Source: Thiotrichaceae bacterium
GTDB lineage: Bacteria > Pseudomonadota > Gammaproteobacteria > Thiotrichales > Thiotrichaceae
DNA length: 10,352 nt
Assembly (NCBI GenBank): GCA_027024625.1
Contig: JALVRY010000366.1
Span: 445 to 10,796, forward strand
Direction: 5' to 3'
A program made the translations under genes and the position numbers. The notes under the pieces were generated by a model, which saw only the letters and a list, made by a program, of their open reading frames with translations, was not told the DNA's origin and searched no databases. This document shows, one piece after another, positions 1-6,999 of this stretch (position 1 is its first letter; each line of letters opens with the position of its first letter).

Positions 1-558
1 TGTTAATTGTGTGCCTCCGGTATTTATTCTGTTAAAAATATCATATACCATTTCAAGCGGAACCGACGGTTGAATAAGATAAACAAGTAATTTAGTGTCT
101 TCTATTTTTGTTTGATATTCAGGATTGAGTTTAATTAAATCATCAAAGTTTTTTCCATTCAATTCAGGCAAGGCATTTAATTCGGATAACCTAAATTCAT
201 TATGTAAGAATCGTTTTAAAGTTGTCAGTCTTTGTCGGCCATCAACAACGATATATTTTCCCTCTTTATTCAGCTTGAAATCAGGGCTAAACATGGCGTA
301 AGCGGCGGTGGGAGCATTACGATCACCAATGGATTTTCCATCATCACCTAATGATGCTGCTCCACCAACACCGTTATCACGGTCGTCAATAAATCCTTTT
401 GCGGGATTGTGGCAAGTTGAACAAGATTGAGTTTTATTTTTTGATAGTTTTTTATCAAAATATAGCTGTTGCCCAAGTTTTTCCTTGGTGACTTCTGCCA
501 ATACATTATGAGAAATTAATAGTGTGCATATTGCACCAATAAGTATTGAATGACGCAT
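1..558 (-). CDS. Chimeric ORF: MauG/CcpA-like di-heme peroxidase N-terminus joined in frame to a DUF262-like domain (partial, runs off left edge)
   Basis: The frame is open from an ATG at 558 to the window edge (186 codons, no stop). The start has a good AAGGAAA ribosome site and lies 10 nt after the DUF1513 stop. Residues 1-21 form a Sec signal peptide ending VLA. CSTCH at residues 46-50 is a c-type heme site, and residues 22-100 read like a MauG/cytochrome c peroxidase N-terminus (LYFDKKLS, CSTCHNP, GFxD, DRNAPT). That family should continue GKYI-GG-FWDGR into a second heme domain. Instead, after GKYI (101-103) it reads VVDGRQRLTTL and later FNRINTGGTQL (about 175-185), hallmarks of the cytoplasmic DUF262 (GmrS-type) domain. 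The peroxidase half fits the operon; the DUF262 half does not. A functional exported hybrid is unlikely. Rearrangement or an assembly misjoin near 246-258 explains it better. Confidence 0.85.
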   Translation of the reverse strand, partial: MRHSILIGAICTLLISHNVLAEVTKEKLGQQLYFDKKLSKNKTQSCSTCHNPAKGFIDDRDNGVGGAASLGDDGKSIGDRNAPTAAYAMFSPDFKLNKEGKYIVVDGRQRLTTLKRFLHNEFRLSELNALPELNGKNFDDLIKLNPEYQTKIEDTKLLVYLIQPSVPLEMVYDIFNRINTGGTQLT

Positions 559-568
559 GATAATTTCC

Positions 569-1693
569 TTAACTTGAAGTATGGGATAGCATGTGATTAT
601 CCCAGCGGTAGTTTTTAAATAATACAATCAATGCACCGTGTTTTTGTGTAGCCTGATATTGGTGGATTTCTCCAGAGCCACTACTTAAATAAAAGTCATT
701 ATCTGTTATTCCCGCAGCAATTCCACAGCCATCATTAATCATTTGGGATGAGATAAACTTACCACTGCTATTCCATATGGTAAATAAATTTCCCTTAGGA
801 GATGACACCGCAAAAGATTGCCCTGAACGATCTGCACATACGCTGCCACAGTAATTTTTCATATTTGATAGTACTGATATTGGTGCTTCTGCAAGCTGCA
901 AAGCCTCCTGTCCTTGATGAAAGCCCACCAAGGGGAAATGATCATGACGAGAGCCTTGATATTGCATTGCAAAACAAACGGTATCATTTTGATTGACATC
1001 TAAATGGCGAATGCTGAGTTGATGGTATTGTTTATCAAGTCGGTAATCGTCAACGACTTTTTCTTGTTGAACATCTAAGTAAGTCAATGCAGGTGTCATG
1101 CTATCAATATTTAATTTGCTTCTGCCTGAGTTTGGGTGCGTTAGAATCCCACCGTTTGCCACGACTAAGGTTTTGCCATCGTGCATAAATTTCAATTCAT
1201 GTGGTCCAATTCCTCCCGTAGAAAATTCACTGACTTTGCGATATTTATCGCTTGTGTCCAGTACAGTGATAACACCATGTTGATTCTTGATGTCATTAGC
1301 GGTTAAGTAGAGGACTTTTCCATCATTAGAAAAAACACCATGACCGTATAAAGGACGACTTTCTTCACTGTTAACTGTCTGAATAATCTCTCCTGTTTTA
1401 GCATCTAAGACCATCAAGAAATGACCTGGGCGACGAGCAAAAACAAGCAACTCTGTCTTGTTAGGGTGTATTGCTAATGCATGAGCACGAGCGGGCAATG
1501 GAGTCTCAAATAATAGTTTTCCTTCACCAGAAATAGCAGCAACAACGTACTGACCTTTAGCATTCATTGCGGCACTGTAAAAGATACTTTGTTTACTATT
1601 TGACTCTAGCAATAATGCTGTGCTAGATGCTGAAGCAAGTAGCAAGCCACTCCCTAACGCATGTTTTAGAAAATCTCTGCGTGATAACGCCAT
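569..1693 (-). CDS. DUF1513 family Tat-exported beta-propeller-like protein
   Basis: This 374-residue periplasmic protein belongs to the DUF1513 family (Pfam PF07433), usually found next to imelysin and DUF1111 genes. The start is set at ATG 1693, 4 nt after the upstream imelysin stop, with a GGAG site about 9 nt before it. A longer frame to 1738 would overlap the imelysin and push the signal inward. Residues 4-8 read SRRDF in a twin-arginine signal, followed by a hydrophobic stretch (SGLLLASAS). The body has repeated WD40/YVTN-like strands (LAIHPN, GHGVFSNDGKVLYLTAND, PHELKFMHDGKTLVVANGG), consistent with a propeller. No catalytic residues are known to me for this family. Tat export suggests folding or cofactor loading before export. 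Its biochemical role in iron uptake is unproven; family assignment is solid. Confidence 0.9.
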   Translation of the reverse strand: MALSRRDFLKHALGSGLLLASASSTALLLESNSKQSIFYSAAMNAKGQYVVAAISGEGKLLFETPLPARAHALAIHPNKTELLVFARRPGHFLMVLDAKTGEIIQTVNSEESRPLYGHGVFSNDGKVLYLTANDIKNQHGVITVLDTSDKYRKVSEFSTGGIGPHELKFMHDGKTLVVANGGILTHPNSGRSKLNIDSMTPALTYLDVQQEKVVDDYRLDKQYHQLSIRHLDVNQNDTVCFAMQYQGSRHDHFPLVGFHQGQEALQLAEAPISVLSNMKNYCGSVCADRSGQSFAVSSPKGNLFTIWNSSGKFISSQMINDGCGIAAGITDNDFYLSSGSGEIHQYQATQKHGALIVLFKNYRWDNHMLSHTSS

Positions 1694-1697
1694 GTGA

Positions 1698-2744
1698 TCA
1701 ATCTCCATCCAAACTATTAAAGCCCAACGGAATATCAATTGCTTTGGGTAGCTCGATATTGATACTGGTTTTCAGTGCCTTGATTGCAGTAATCCATGTT
1801 TGTAATTCTTTTGAATGTTCATCATGTGCAATTTGTAGTGGAATTTCTAAATCCTTGCCTAAGTTAATCGCTGTATCAAATAGCTCTTGTTGTTTTTTTA
1901 GTAAACTTTTGTCTACAACTTGAGATGAAAAACCAACTTGATACAACTGTTTTGCAGCAAGCAAATTAAGCGAAATATTGCGTAAGGAACGTTGGCTACG
2001 CCATGATTCGGCTCGTGTTAAACGAAAGTTATCCGCATCAATGGGACGATTGATTTTTTGGTCAATAATGACTTGCAGCTGAGTATTGAGATCATTGAGA
2101 AACTGGGCGGCAGCTTCTTTGCTAGTTTCATAAAAATCATTGTCTTTACTCGGTTTTGTAACAACTTCTCGATAACCTCCTTGCCATGCTTTGAGCAAAT
2201 TATCGGATATAGATTGTACATTTAAGCTAATTGCCTCTACAAGTTGACATTTGAAATTGGCTTGCCCATCTGTTTGAAAGTCGTCTGCTGTCGTGTTTTT
2301 TGCATAAATAATACGTTCCATTGCCGATAAGCCTTGTACTGCGGTACTGGATTTAGCAAATTTTTTGGCTTGCAGATTTTCAGGTTTAGCTTCTTTTTGT
2401 AGCTTACGCAAATGTTTGGCAGCAGCATTGCTACGATCTGGCCACATTTCTAAGCGAAAACTCCGCATATTTTTACTTGCAGGACCAGAGCGTAATATTT
2501 GGGCAACTTGCCATGCATCCATTGTTGTATTGAAGTTGAGTTTTAGTTTTTCAAAAGATGGGTTATCGAGCTTAGAGCAAAATAATTGGCTTGCCTTGAC
2601 GAGTTTGTTACTATTTTTTTGCAATGTTTCAAAAACAGGAATAGCGAATTGATCAACAATAGCAGCATTATTTTCTGCCCATTTATCAGCATAGGATGCC
2701 GTACTGATTATCCAGAGACTTGCGATAAGTAATAACTTTTTCAT
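1698..2744 (-). CDS. Imelysin family periplasmic iron-associated protein (second copy)
   Basis: This 348-residue protein has a Sec signal peptide (residues 1-19, ending SYA) and an all-helical imelysin-type sequence. Hallmarks are the DAWQVAQ helix (about 76-82), MWPDRSNAAAKHLRKL (about 100-115) and an AVQGLSAMERIIYA segment (about 135-148). The last is the position where catalytic-type imelysins carry GxHxxE. Here it reads GLSAME, so the histidine is replaced by serine and only the glutamate remains, as is common in the second imelysin of paired loci. The ATG directly abuts the DUF1111 stop (TAA then ATG), with GGAAAG upstream, implying translational coupling. The stop lies 4 nt before the DUF1513 start. 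Imelysin-like proteins (IrpA/IcmP, EfeO-related M75 fold) are tied to iron uptake. Metal binding here is inferred from family, not shown by the sequence. Confidence 0.88.
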   Translation of the reverse strand: MKKLLLIASLWIISTASYADKWAENNAAIVDQFAIPVFETLQKNSNKLVKASQLFCSKLDNPSFEKLKLNFNTTMDAWQVAQILRSGPASKNMRSFRLEMWPDRSNAAAKHLRKLQKEAKPENLQAKKFAKSSTAVQGLSAMERIIYAKNTTADDFQTDGQANFKCQLVEAISLNVQSISDNLLKAWQGGYREVVTKPSKDNDFYETSKEAAAQFLNDLNTQLQVIIDQKINRPIDADNFRLTRAESWRSQRSLRNISLNLLAAKQLYQVGFSSQVVDKSLLKKQQELFDTAINLGKDLEIPLQIAHDEHSKELQTWITAIKALKTSINIELPKAIDIPLGFNSLDGD

Positions 2745-4151
2745 TTATAAACTTTCCAAAAATTTAAGGAGTATTTGACGAGATCTTTTATTCAAACGGC
2801 TATAACGACTGCTAGCATTTTGAGCTTCACCACCGTGCCATAAAATCGCCTGTTGTAGTGTTCTTGCTCTGCCGTCATGTAGGTAATAATTGTGCCCATT
2901 AATTGTTTCAGTTAAACCAATTCCCCAAAGTGGAGCTGTTCGCCATTCTTTGCCTGTTGCTTCACCTTCCGGACGGTTATCCGCTAGACCATCGCCCATA
3001 TCATGCAATAGCATATCGGTATAGGGTGAGATTGTTTGTGTGCCGAGTTGGTAGCTCGGTCTGTGGCAATGACTACAACCTAATTGATTAAATAGTTGTT
3101 GCCCTTTAATAACCATAGGGTCGTTCACATGGCGTTGTGAAGGAATAGAAAGATTACGGGTATAAAATAAAACGGCATCAGTTGCTTTTTGGGGGACTTC
3201 TAAATGCCCTTGAGTAGCATCATCACCATGCGGAGCACTACGACAAACGGGCTGATTTTTACTGCAATCTCCCCATGGCTTTGGAAACAAGGGGGTTGAT
3301 AAGCCAAGATCACCAAAAAAAGCACTTTGATTTTGCTCATTAAGTGTTGCTACACCCGCCTTATAGCCAAATCGTCCTAACATGACTTTTTGATTCTCTC
3401 GGCTCCAAACATAATTGGGTTTGCCTGAAATTCCATTATTATCGGCGTCGTTTAAATCACTGAATTGTAAAATATCTTGTTCGCTAATTTTCTCTAATAG
3501 TCCCATGCCAACTAGTTGTGGAGCCATGCGAGGTGACATTAGGGTTTCAGGATGGAGTTCACCATACTGAAGATTATCAATTTGGTAGCTTGGTTTGTGT
3601 AAGACAACAGTTTCATCATCTACTAAATTAATAGAAATGTCGTTGAAAGAAATCTGTAATTCACCCTCACTCGCTAAGCCTGTTACTGCAAAATTTTGGA
3701 GTTGTGTTCCATATGTGGGTTCAGCAATAACATTGAGCTTATGCTCCTGCAATAGGGCTTTTTCAGTATCGTTCTGAGGTGGAATAGATAAACGCATAAA
3801 AAGTGAAACGGCTCTTTTGCCTGTATCGGGGACTTGTCCTCGACCTGCATTAATATGACATTGAAAACACGAGCGAGCATTATAAAGTGGCCCTAAGCCA
3901 TCTGATGCTTTAGTTGCTGTTGGTGCTGCAATCCAGAGTTTTTTAAATAGACTACGACCTGCTGAAAATTTACTAAGTTGCTTTGAAGAAAGGTCATTAA
4001 TAGGAGTAGAAAAGGCTTTATTATTTTGTAATGGAGCAAGATAAGAGGTAACTTCATTTGCGAATACGGTACGAAATAAAACTAAAGCTATTACTGCAAG
4101 AATACTGTAAAGCGTAATTGTTACTACAATCAATATCTTTTGATGTTTCAT
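2745..4151 (-). CDS. DUF1111 di-heme c oxidoreductase (annotated elsewhere as thiol oxidoreductase)
   Basis: This is a membrane-anchored or exported di-heme protein of about 468 residues. I chose ATG 4151, which starts MKHQKILIVV followed by a hydrophobic helix ending near VFANE. A GGTG site lies 8 nt upstream. The frame stays open to an ATG at 4202, but that codon sits inside a strong hairpin and adds 17 polar residues before the signal. From the chosen start, heme motifs are CFQCH (about 95-99) and CSHCH (about 359-363). The C-terminus has EWRTAPLWGIGL, LHDGRARTLQQAILWHGGEA, the classic DUF1111 tail related to the MauG/cytochrome c peroxidase superfamily. It sits between two imelysins, a known arrangement. 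A periplasmic electron-transfer role linked to iron redox is inferred. 'Thiol oxidoreductase' is a historical label without support here. Confidence 0.92.
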   Translation of the reverse strand: MKHQKILIVVTITLYSILAVIALVLFRTVFANEVTSYLAPLQNNKAFSTPINDLSSKQLSKFSAGRSLFKKLWIAAPTATKASDGLGPLYNARSCFQCHINAGRGQVPDTGKRAVSLFMRLSIPPQNDTEKALLQEHKLNVIAEPTYGTQLQNFAVTGLASEGELQISFNDISINLVDDETVVLHKPSYQIDNLQYGELHPETLMSPRMAPQLVGMGLLEKISEQDILQFSDLNDADNNGISGKPNYVWSRENQKVMLGRFGYKAGVATLNEQNQSAFFGDLGLSTPLFPKPWGDCSKNQPVCRSAPHGDDATQGHLEVPQKATDAVLFYTRNLSIPSQRHVNDPMVIKGQQLFNQLGCSHCHRPSYQLGTQTISPYTDMLLHDMGDGLADNRPEGEATGKEWRTAPLWGIGLTETINGHNYYLHDGRARTLQQAILWHGGEAQNASSRYSRLNKRSRQILLKFLESL

Positions 4152-4181
4152 TATTGGTACACCCGAATATTCTTTATTTTT

Positions 4182-4232
4182 AACCTGAATCCACGACTTC
4201 ACTGCGGCACAGTGAAGTCGTGAATTCAGGTT
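4182..4232. repeat. Near-perfect 23-bp palindrome between porin and DUF1111 genes
   Basis: Arms 4182-4204 and 4210-4232 are 23 bp each with one mismatch (a G-U pair in one RNA strand) around a 5-nt loop (4205-4209). Read on the minus (gene) strand, it is followed by an A-rich run rather than a T-run, so it is not a canonical terminator for the operon. It would form a very stable mRNA hairpin directly after the porin stop (4238). Likely roles are protection of the porin mRNA 3' end, attenuation of the downstream genes, or a REP-like dispersed palindrome. It covers the alternative upstream ATG of the DUF1111 frame at 4202. Confidence 0.85.
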
Positions 4233-4237
4233 TAAGA

Positions 4238-5323
4238 CTAAAAATCAAGATTTAAAAAGGCTTTGGCAATTGTGCCATCATTATTCATATCAGCATATTC
4301 AAAGCCAGTACTCAGATTTTTTCGGATTTGATAGCTTGCGGTTAAATCCAGCTCATTTTCACCTTGGTCAAATGAAATATTTCTAATCCCAAACGTCCAA
4401 TCTTTTAAGCCAGCGTATTCGATACCTATAGCCGTCGCTTTTTGGTCAACTGCTTCAGCAATTGTGTGATCAATACCTGATGTATAAAATGGACCGCCGC
4501 CAAAACCATTGGTGACTTGTCCATCTGAAACTTTGTTGTAATCAAGGGAAATTGTTGTGTCCTTAATCGTATAAGCGGCTGTTGCTCCCCAAACGTTTCC
4601 ATCGAAACCTGTTGCATCAACCGTTGTATCATTTTGATTTGCATACTGAATGCCAAACTCCAACGCATCATTTGGTGTGATGGTGATATCAGCATAAGTC
4701 ATGTCTGTGCCATGATTTGAATCATAGAACCAAAGCTGAGTACCCCAGTTGTCTGCCTCATAGTTTGCACCTAAAACATTGACTCCTTTGTCATTATCTA
4801 ACTTTACAAACTTTTCAGGCTGTGGTGAGTCAACACCTGCCCAACGACTTAAATGAGCCGCAAATAGTTCTGTATTTGGAAGACTATGATTTGTGAACAC
4901 AAGAGCCTCAAAGTTATTTTGAATCATGCCAATATCATCAGTATCTGCAAAAGGCGTATCAACCCCTTGCCGACCTAGTTTAATGGATGTTTTTCCTATA
5001 TCGGCATTGAGCCATGCCTCGCCAAGGATAGAGTAACCATCATTGTTACTGTCTAAGAAGAATCCATCTTCATCTTTGCCTGCAACTGGGTTGGTTGTAT
5101 AAAACACAGCACCCGCACTTAAGCCTTTGTAACTTGGTGAGGTGTAGCCTAACTTACCGCCAATTGACAAGCTTGTGAGATCATCTACGTTGTTATCCGT
5201 ATTGATGTATCCCAACCTAACTTGGCCTGATACACCACTGCTATCTCCACTTTCTTCTTCTGCAAAAGCTGTTTGGCTGAATGCAGTTAAAACTAATAAA
5301 CTGGCTAGAGAATAAATTTTCAT
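4238..5323 (-). CDS. Outer-membrane beta-barrel porin (OprD/Opr-like)
   Basis: This 361-residue porin has a Sec signal peptide (residues 1-21, ending TAFA) and a mature start EEESGDSSG. The body is made of alternating amphipathic strands rich in G, N, D, Y and W, and it ends in phenylalanine (FLNLDF), the BAM-recognised C-terminal signature. GEAWLNADIGKTSIKLGRQ with TPFADTDDIGMIQNNFEA (roughly 101-140) resembles the OprD-type (PF03573) 'GRQ...P...D..M.P..F.G' region. The substrate cannot be read from the sequence. The ribosome site is AGGA about 9 nt before the ATG. It lies between imelysin and DUF1111 in the operon, so passage of an iron-containing small solute is a reasonable inference. No TonB box or plug domain is present, so it is not a TonB-dependent receptor. 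Confidence 0.82.
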   Translation of the reverse strand: MKIYSLASLLVLTAFSQTAFAEEESGDSSGVSGQVRLGYINTDNNVDDLTSLSIGGKLGYTSPSYKGLSAGAVFYTTNPVAGKDEDGFFLDSNNDGYSILGEAWLNADIGKTSIKLGRQGVDTPFADTDDIGMIQNNFEALVFTNHSLPNTELFAAHLSRWAGVDSPQPEKFVKLDNDKGVNVLGANYEADNWGTQLWFYDSNHGTDMTYADITITPNDALEFGIQYANQNDTTVDATGFDGNVWGATAAYTIKDTTISLDYNKVSDGQVTNGFGGGPFYTSGIDHTIAEAVDQKATAIGIEYAGLKDWTFGIRNISFDQGENELDLTASYQIRKNLSTGFEYADMNNDGTIAKAFLNLDF

Positions 5324-5353
5324 TTGAGTAAATCCTAAATTAAAACATTGAAT

Positions 5354-5458
5354 AAAAAAGTCCGTAGCATGGGCTTACAGGAGTCAACTGCATGATTTAC
5401 ATTTACAATCACAGGCTCTCAGTGATCTTGCGGATGTTTGTCAATTGCCCCGCTACGG
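5354..5458 (-). terminator. Structured intergenic RNA ending in a T-run (terminator or attenuator candidate) between imelysin and porin
   Basis: On the minus strand CCGTAGC (5458-5452) plus GGGC pair with GCCC plus GCTACGG (5368-5362), closing a loop of about 70 nt. T6 follows almost at once (5359-5354). Inside the loop is a smaller hairpin, ATCAC/GTGAT (5408-5412 with 5422-5426). The layout is a closing stem, an internal stem and a U-run just upstream of the porin ribosome site. That could be a partial terminator limiting porin expression, or a leader element sensing something. The long loop makes it weaker than a standard terminator. I cannot match it to a riboswitch class. Confidence 0.4.
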
Positions 5459-5490
5459 TAACGGTCTGACTATTTCTTTATTTTTATGAT

Positions 5491-6768
5491 TTAACCATCT
5501 GTACCCACTTTCTCTGGTGCATCTAAACTATCTGAGCCTTCAAATTCTATTTTTGAAAGCCCTAACACAGGCAGTGCTTTTTCTAATAATTTTGCTTGAG
5601 CAACTAAAGAATCAATTGCAGCTTGAACCTTTTTATTACCAGATTCATTGCCTTCAGCAATCATTTGGTCATAAGCTTCACCGCCTTTGCCTGTATCAAC
5701 CAAAACCTGCATATTACTAACTGTTGTAGCAAATCTTTCTTGCAGAGCTTTATCTGTTGCAGCATCTTTTTCTGCAATTAAACTAGACAAGCTTGCACCT
5801 TTGATTTCTGAGCCATCAACACGCGTGTATTTTCCTATATAAACATTCTGTACACCTTTCGAATCGTAAAAGTGTGAGTTATAGGTATTATCGCTAAAGC
5901 AATCATGCTCTTCTTCTGGATCGTGTAGCATTAGACCTAACTTCATACGCTCGCCTGCTAATTCTCCATAAGACAAGCTTCCCATACCTGTAACAATAGT
6001 GGATAAAGCTTCTTTCTCATCCTTTGCCAATAAATCAGTACGTGCTTTACCTTCCGCATCCCATTGTTTTGTCATCCATGCTAGATCATCAATTAATAAA
6101 TTGGTAACTGCTTTTAGGTAAGCTGCTCGGCGATCACAATTTCCATTGGTGCAGTTTTTAGTATCATAATCTGTTGCTTTGCGTTCGCCTGCACCCGCAT
6201 CTGTTCCATGTAAATCTTGCCCCCAAAGTAAAAATTCAATGGCGTGATAGCCAACTGCAACATTTGATTCAACTTCACCTGCTTCATTCAAACTGGCTAA
6301 TAGTTCTTTGCTAATATTGCTAGCATCAACTTCTTTACCTGCGACCATAAGCTTTTTATTTGCGATGATATTGGCGGTATATAAAGGGTTTTCATCTGAT
6401 TCTGTACCGTAAGAATCGGTATTTACATAGTCAATTAAGCCTTCATCCAACGGCCATGCATTCACTTTTCCTTCCCATTCATCAACAATGGCATTACCAA
6501 AACGATAAGCTTCTGATTGCTGATAAGGTACACGAGCCGCCTTCCATGCGGCTTTTGCTGTACCTAAAGTATCTTCACTGGGATTAGCAATAAAAGCATC
6601 CACAGCTTTTTGCAAGGCTTGTGCAGTGGTTAATGAGTCTTCATAAACTGCATGAGCAATATTGGAATAGTTATTGAGCACATCTTTACTTGATACTGTT
6701 TCTGCAAAAGATACTGAGGATGTGAATAACATGGCACTAATTGCTGTGCTAAGTAAAAGTTTTTTCAT
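5491..6768 (-). CDS. Imelysin (M75-fold) periplasmic iron-uptake protein with GxHxxE motif
   Basis: This 425-residue protein has a Sec signal peptide (residues 1-22, ending SFA) and then a helical imelysin domain. The diagnostic motif GYHAIE (GxHxxE) is at residues 173-178, inside VAVGYHAIEFLLWGQD. YRFGNAIVDEWEGKVNAWPLDEGLIDY lies earlier (about 88-114), and SYGELAGERMKLGLMLHDPEEEHDCFSDNT (about 266-295) marks the second half of the imelysin repeat. All are conserved in the IrpA/ICMP type. The ATG has an AGGAAAA site about 7 nt upstream. Imelysins are periplasmic or surface proteins tied to iron uptake; the HxxE pair is the proposed metal site. It is the first gene after the MITE and heads the imelysin-porin-DUF1111-imelysin-DUF1513 run. 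An orphan cysteine pair (CTNGNC, about 206-211) could form a disulfide. Confidence 0.92.
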   Translation of the reverse strand: MKKLLLSTAISAMLFTSSVSFAETVSSKDVLNNYSNIAHAVYEDSLTTAQALQKAVDAFIANPSEDTLGTAKAAWKAARVPYQQSEAYRFGNAIVDEWEGKVNAWPLDEGLIDYVNTDSYGTESDENPLYTANIIANKKLMVAGKEVDASNISKELLASLNEAGEVESNVAVGYHAIEFLLWGQDLHGTDAGAGERKATDYDTKNCTNGNCDRRAAYLKAVTNLLIDDLAWMTKQWDAEGKARTDLLAKDEKEALSTIVTGMGSLSYGELAGERMKLGLMLHDPEEEHDCFSDNTYNSHFYDSKGVQNVYIGKYTRVDGSEIKGASLSSLIAEKDAATDKALQERFATTVSNMQVLVDTGKGGEAYDQMIAEGNESGNKKVQAAIDSLVAQAKLLEKALPVLGLSKIEFEGSDSLDAPEKVGTDG

Positions 6769-6792
6769 TATATTTTCCTATATAAATTAGGA

Positions 6793-6810
6793 TTGGCTAG
6801 TGCTTGGCTA
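6793..6810. repeat. Tandem TTGGCTA half-sites with 11-bp period upstream of imelysin
   Basis: TTGGCTA occurs at 6793-6799 and 6804-6810, one helical turn apart, between the MITE and the imelysin start. It could be a binding site for a dimeric regulator on the same DNA face, or chance in a short stretch. No convincing -35/-10 pair is seen around it. Confidence 0.3.
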
Positions 6811-6825
6811 TCCAAGTAATAAATT

Positions 6826-6984
6826 GAGACCTTTGCACGAAAGATCTAACAAATAAAAAAGGCTTGAATTCCCCCTATTTAGTCTAAAAATTCAGCCAAT
6901 AGCTCAGCTATTACCTTCATTTTTAGACTAAATAGGGAAAATTACACTCTGTTTTCTTTCATCATCCTTTCGTGCAAAGGTCTC
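6826..6984. mobile_element. MITE-like palindromic element with 18-bp terminal inverted repeats and 5-bp flanking duplication
   Basis: Perfect 18-bp terminal inverted repeats GAGACCTTTGCACGAAAG lie at 6826-6843 and 6967-6984. They are flanked directly on both sides by AAATT (6821-6825 and 6985-6989), a likely target-site duplication. A second perfect 18-bp inverted pair lies inside (6873-6890 with 6920-6937), and a 7-bp pair at the very centre (6898-6904 with 6906-6912). All three share one centre at 6905, so the whole 159 bp folds as a single long hairpin. There is no room for a transposase, so it would be moved in trans. The GAGACCTTTGCA ends resemble those I associate with IS5-family elements such as IS1106, but this is from memory and needs a search. 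It lies between the split FTR1 gene and the imelysin. Confidence 0.85.
6855..6897 (-). terminator. Intrinsic terminator carried inside the MITE (minus strand)
   Basis: On the minus strand GGCTGAATT (6897-6889) pairs with AATTCAAGCC (6870-6861) with one bulged A. T6 follows immediately (6860-6855). This is the classic form of a Rho-independent terminator, oriented to stop transcripts coming from ferritin/FTR1 before the imelysin gene. It competes with the larger MITE hairpin, so strength is uncertain. Confidence 0.55.
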
Positions 6985-6999
6985 AAATTAAAGTGAATT

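Noticed and set aside
802..1283. Plus-strand ORFs of 60-65 codons within the DUF1513 gene, and similar ones elsewhere
   Set aside because: They are antisense shadows of well-supported genes with no family signature or ribosome site.
1694..1738. Upstream start of the DUF1513 protein at 1738
   Set aside because: It would overlap the imelysin by 41 nt and bury the twin-arginine motif 15 residues further in. ATG 1693 has a GGAG site and the usual position of the Tat signal.
4152..4202. Upstream start of the DUF1111 protein at ATG 4202
   Set aside because: The codon lies inside the 23-bp hairpin and adds a polar 17-residue stretch before the signal anchor. ATG 4151 has a better-placed GGTG and gives a normal signal sequence.
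5354..5458. Cobalamin riboswitch-like strings (CCGCAAGATCACTG) on the minus strand
   Set aside because: The resemblance to the CCGC-ACTG core is loose, the rest of the conserved cobalamin core is absent, and the neighbours are iron genes.
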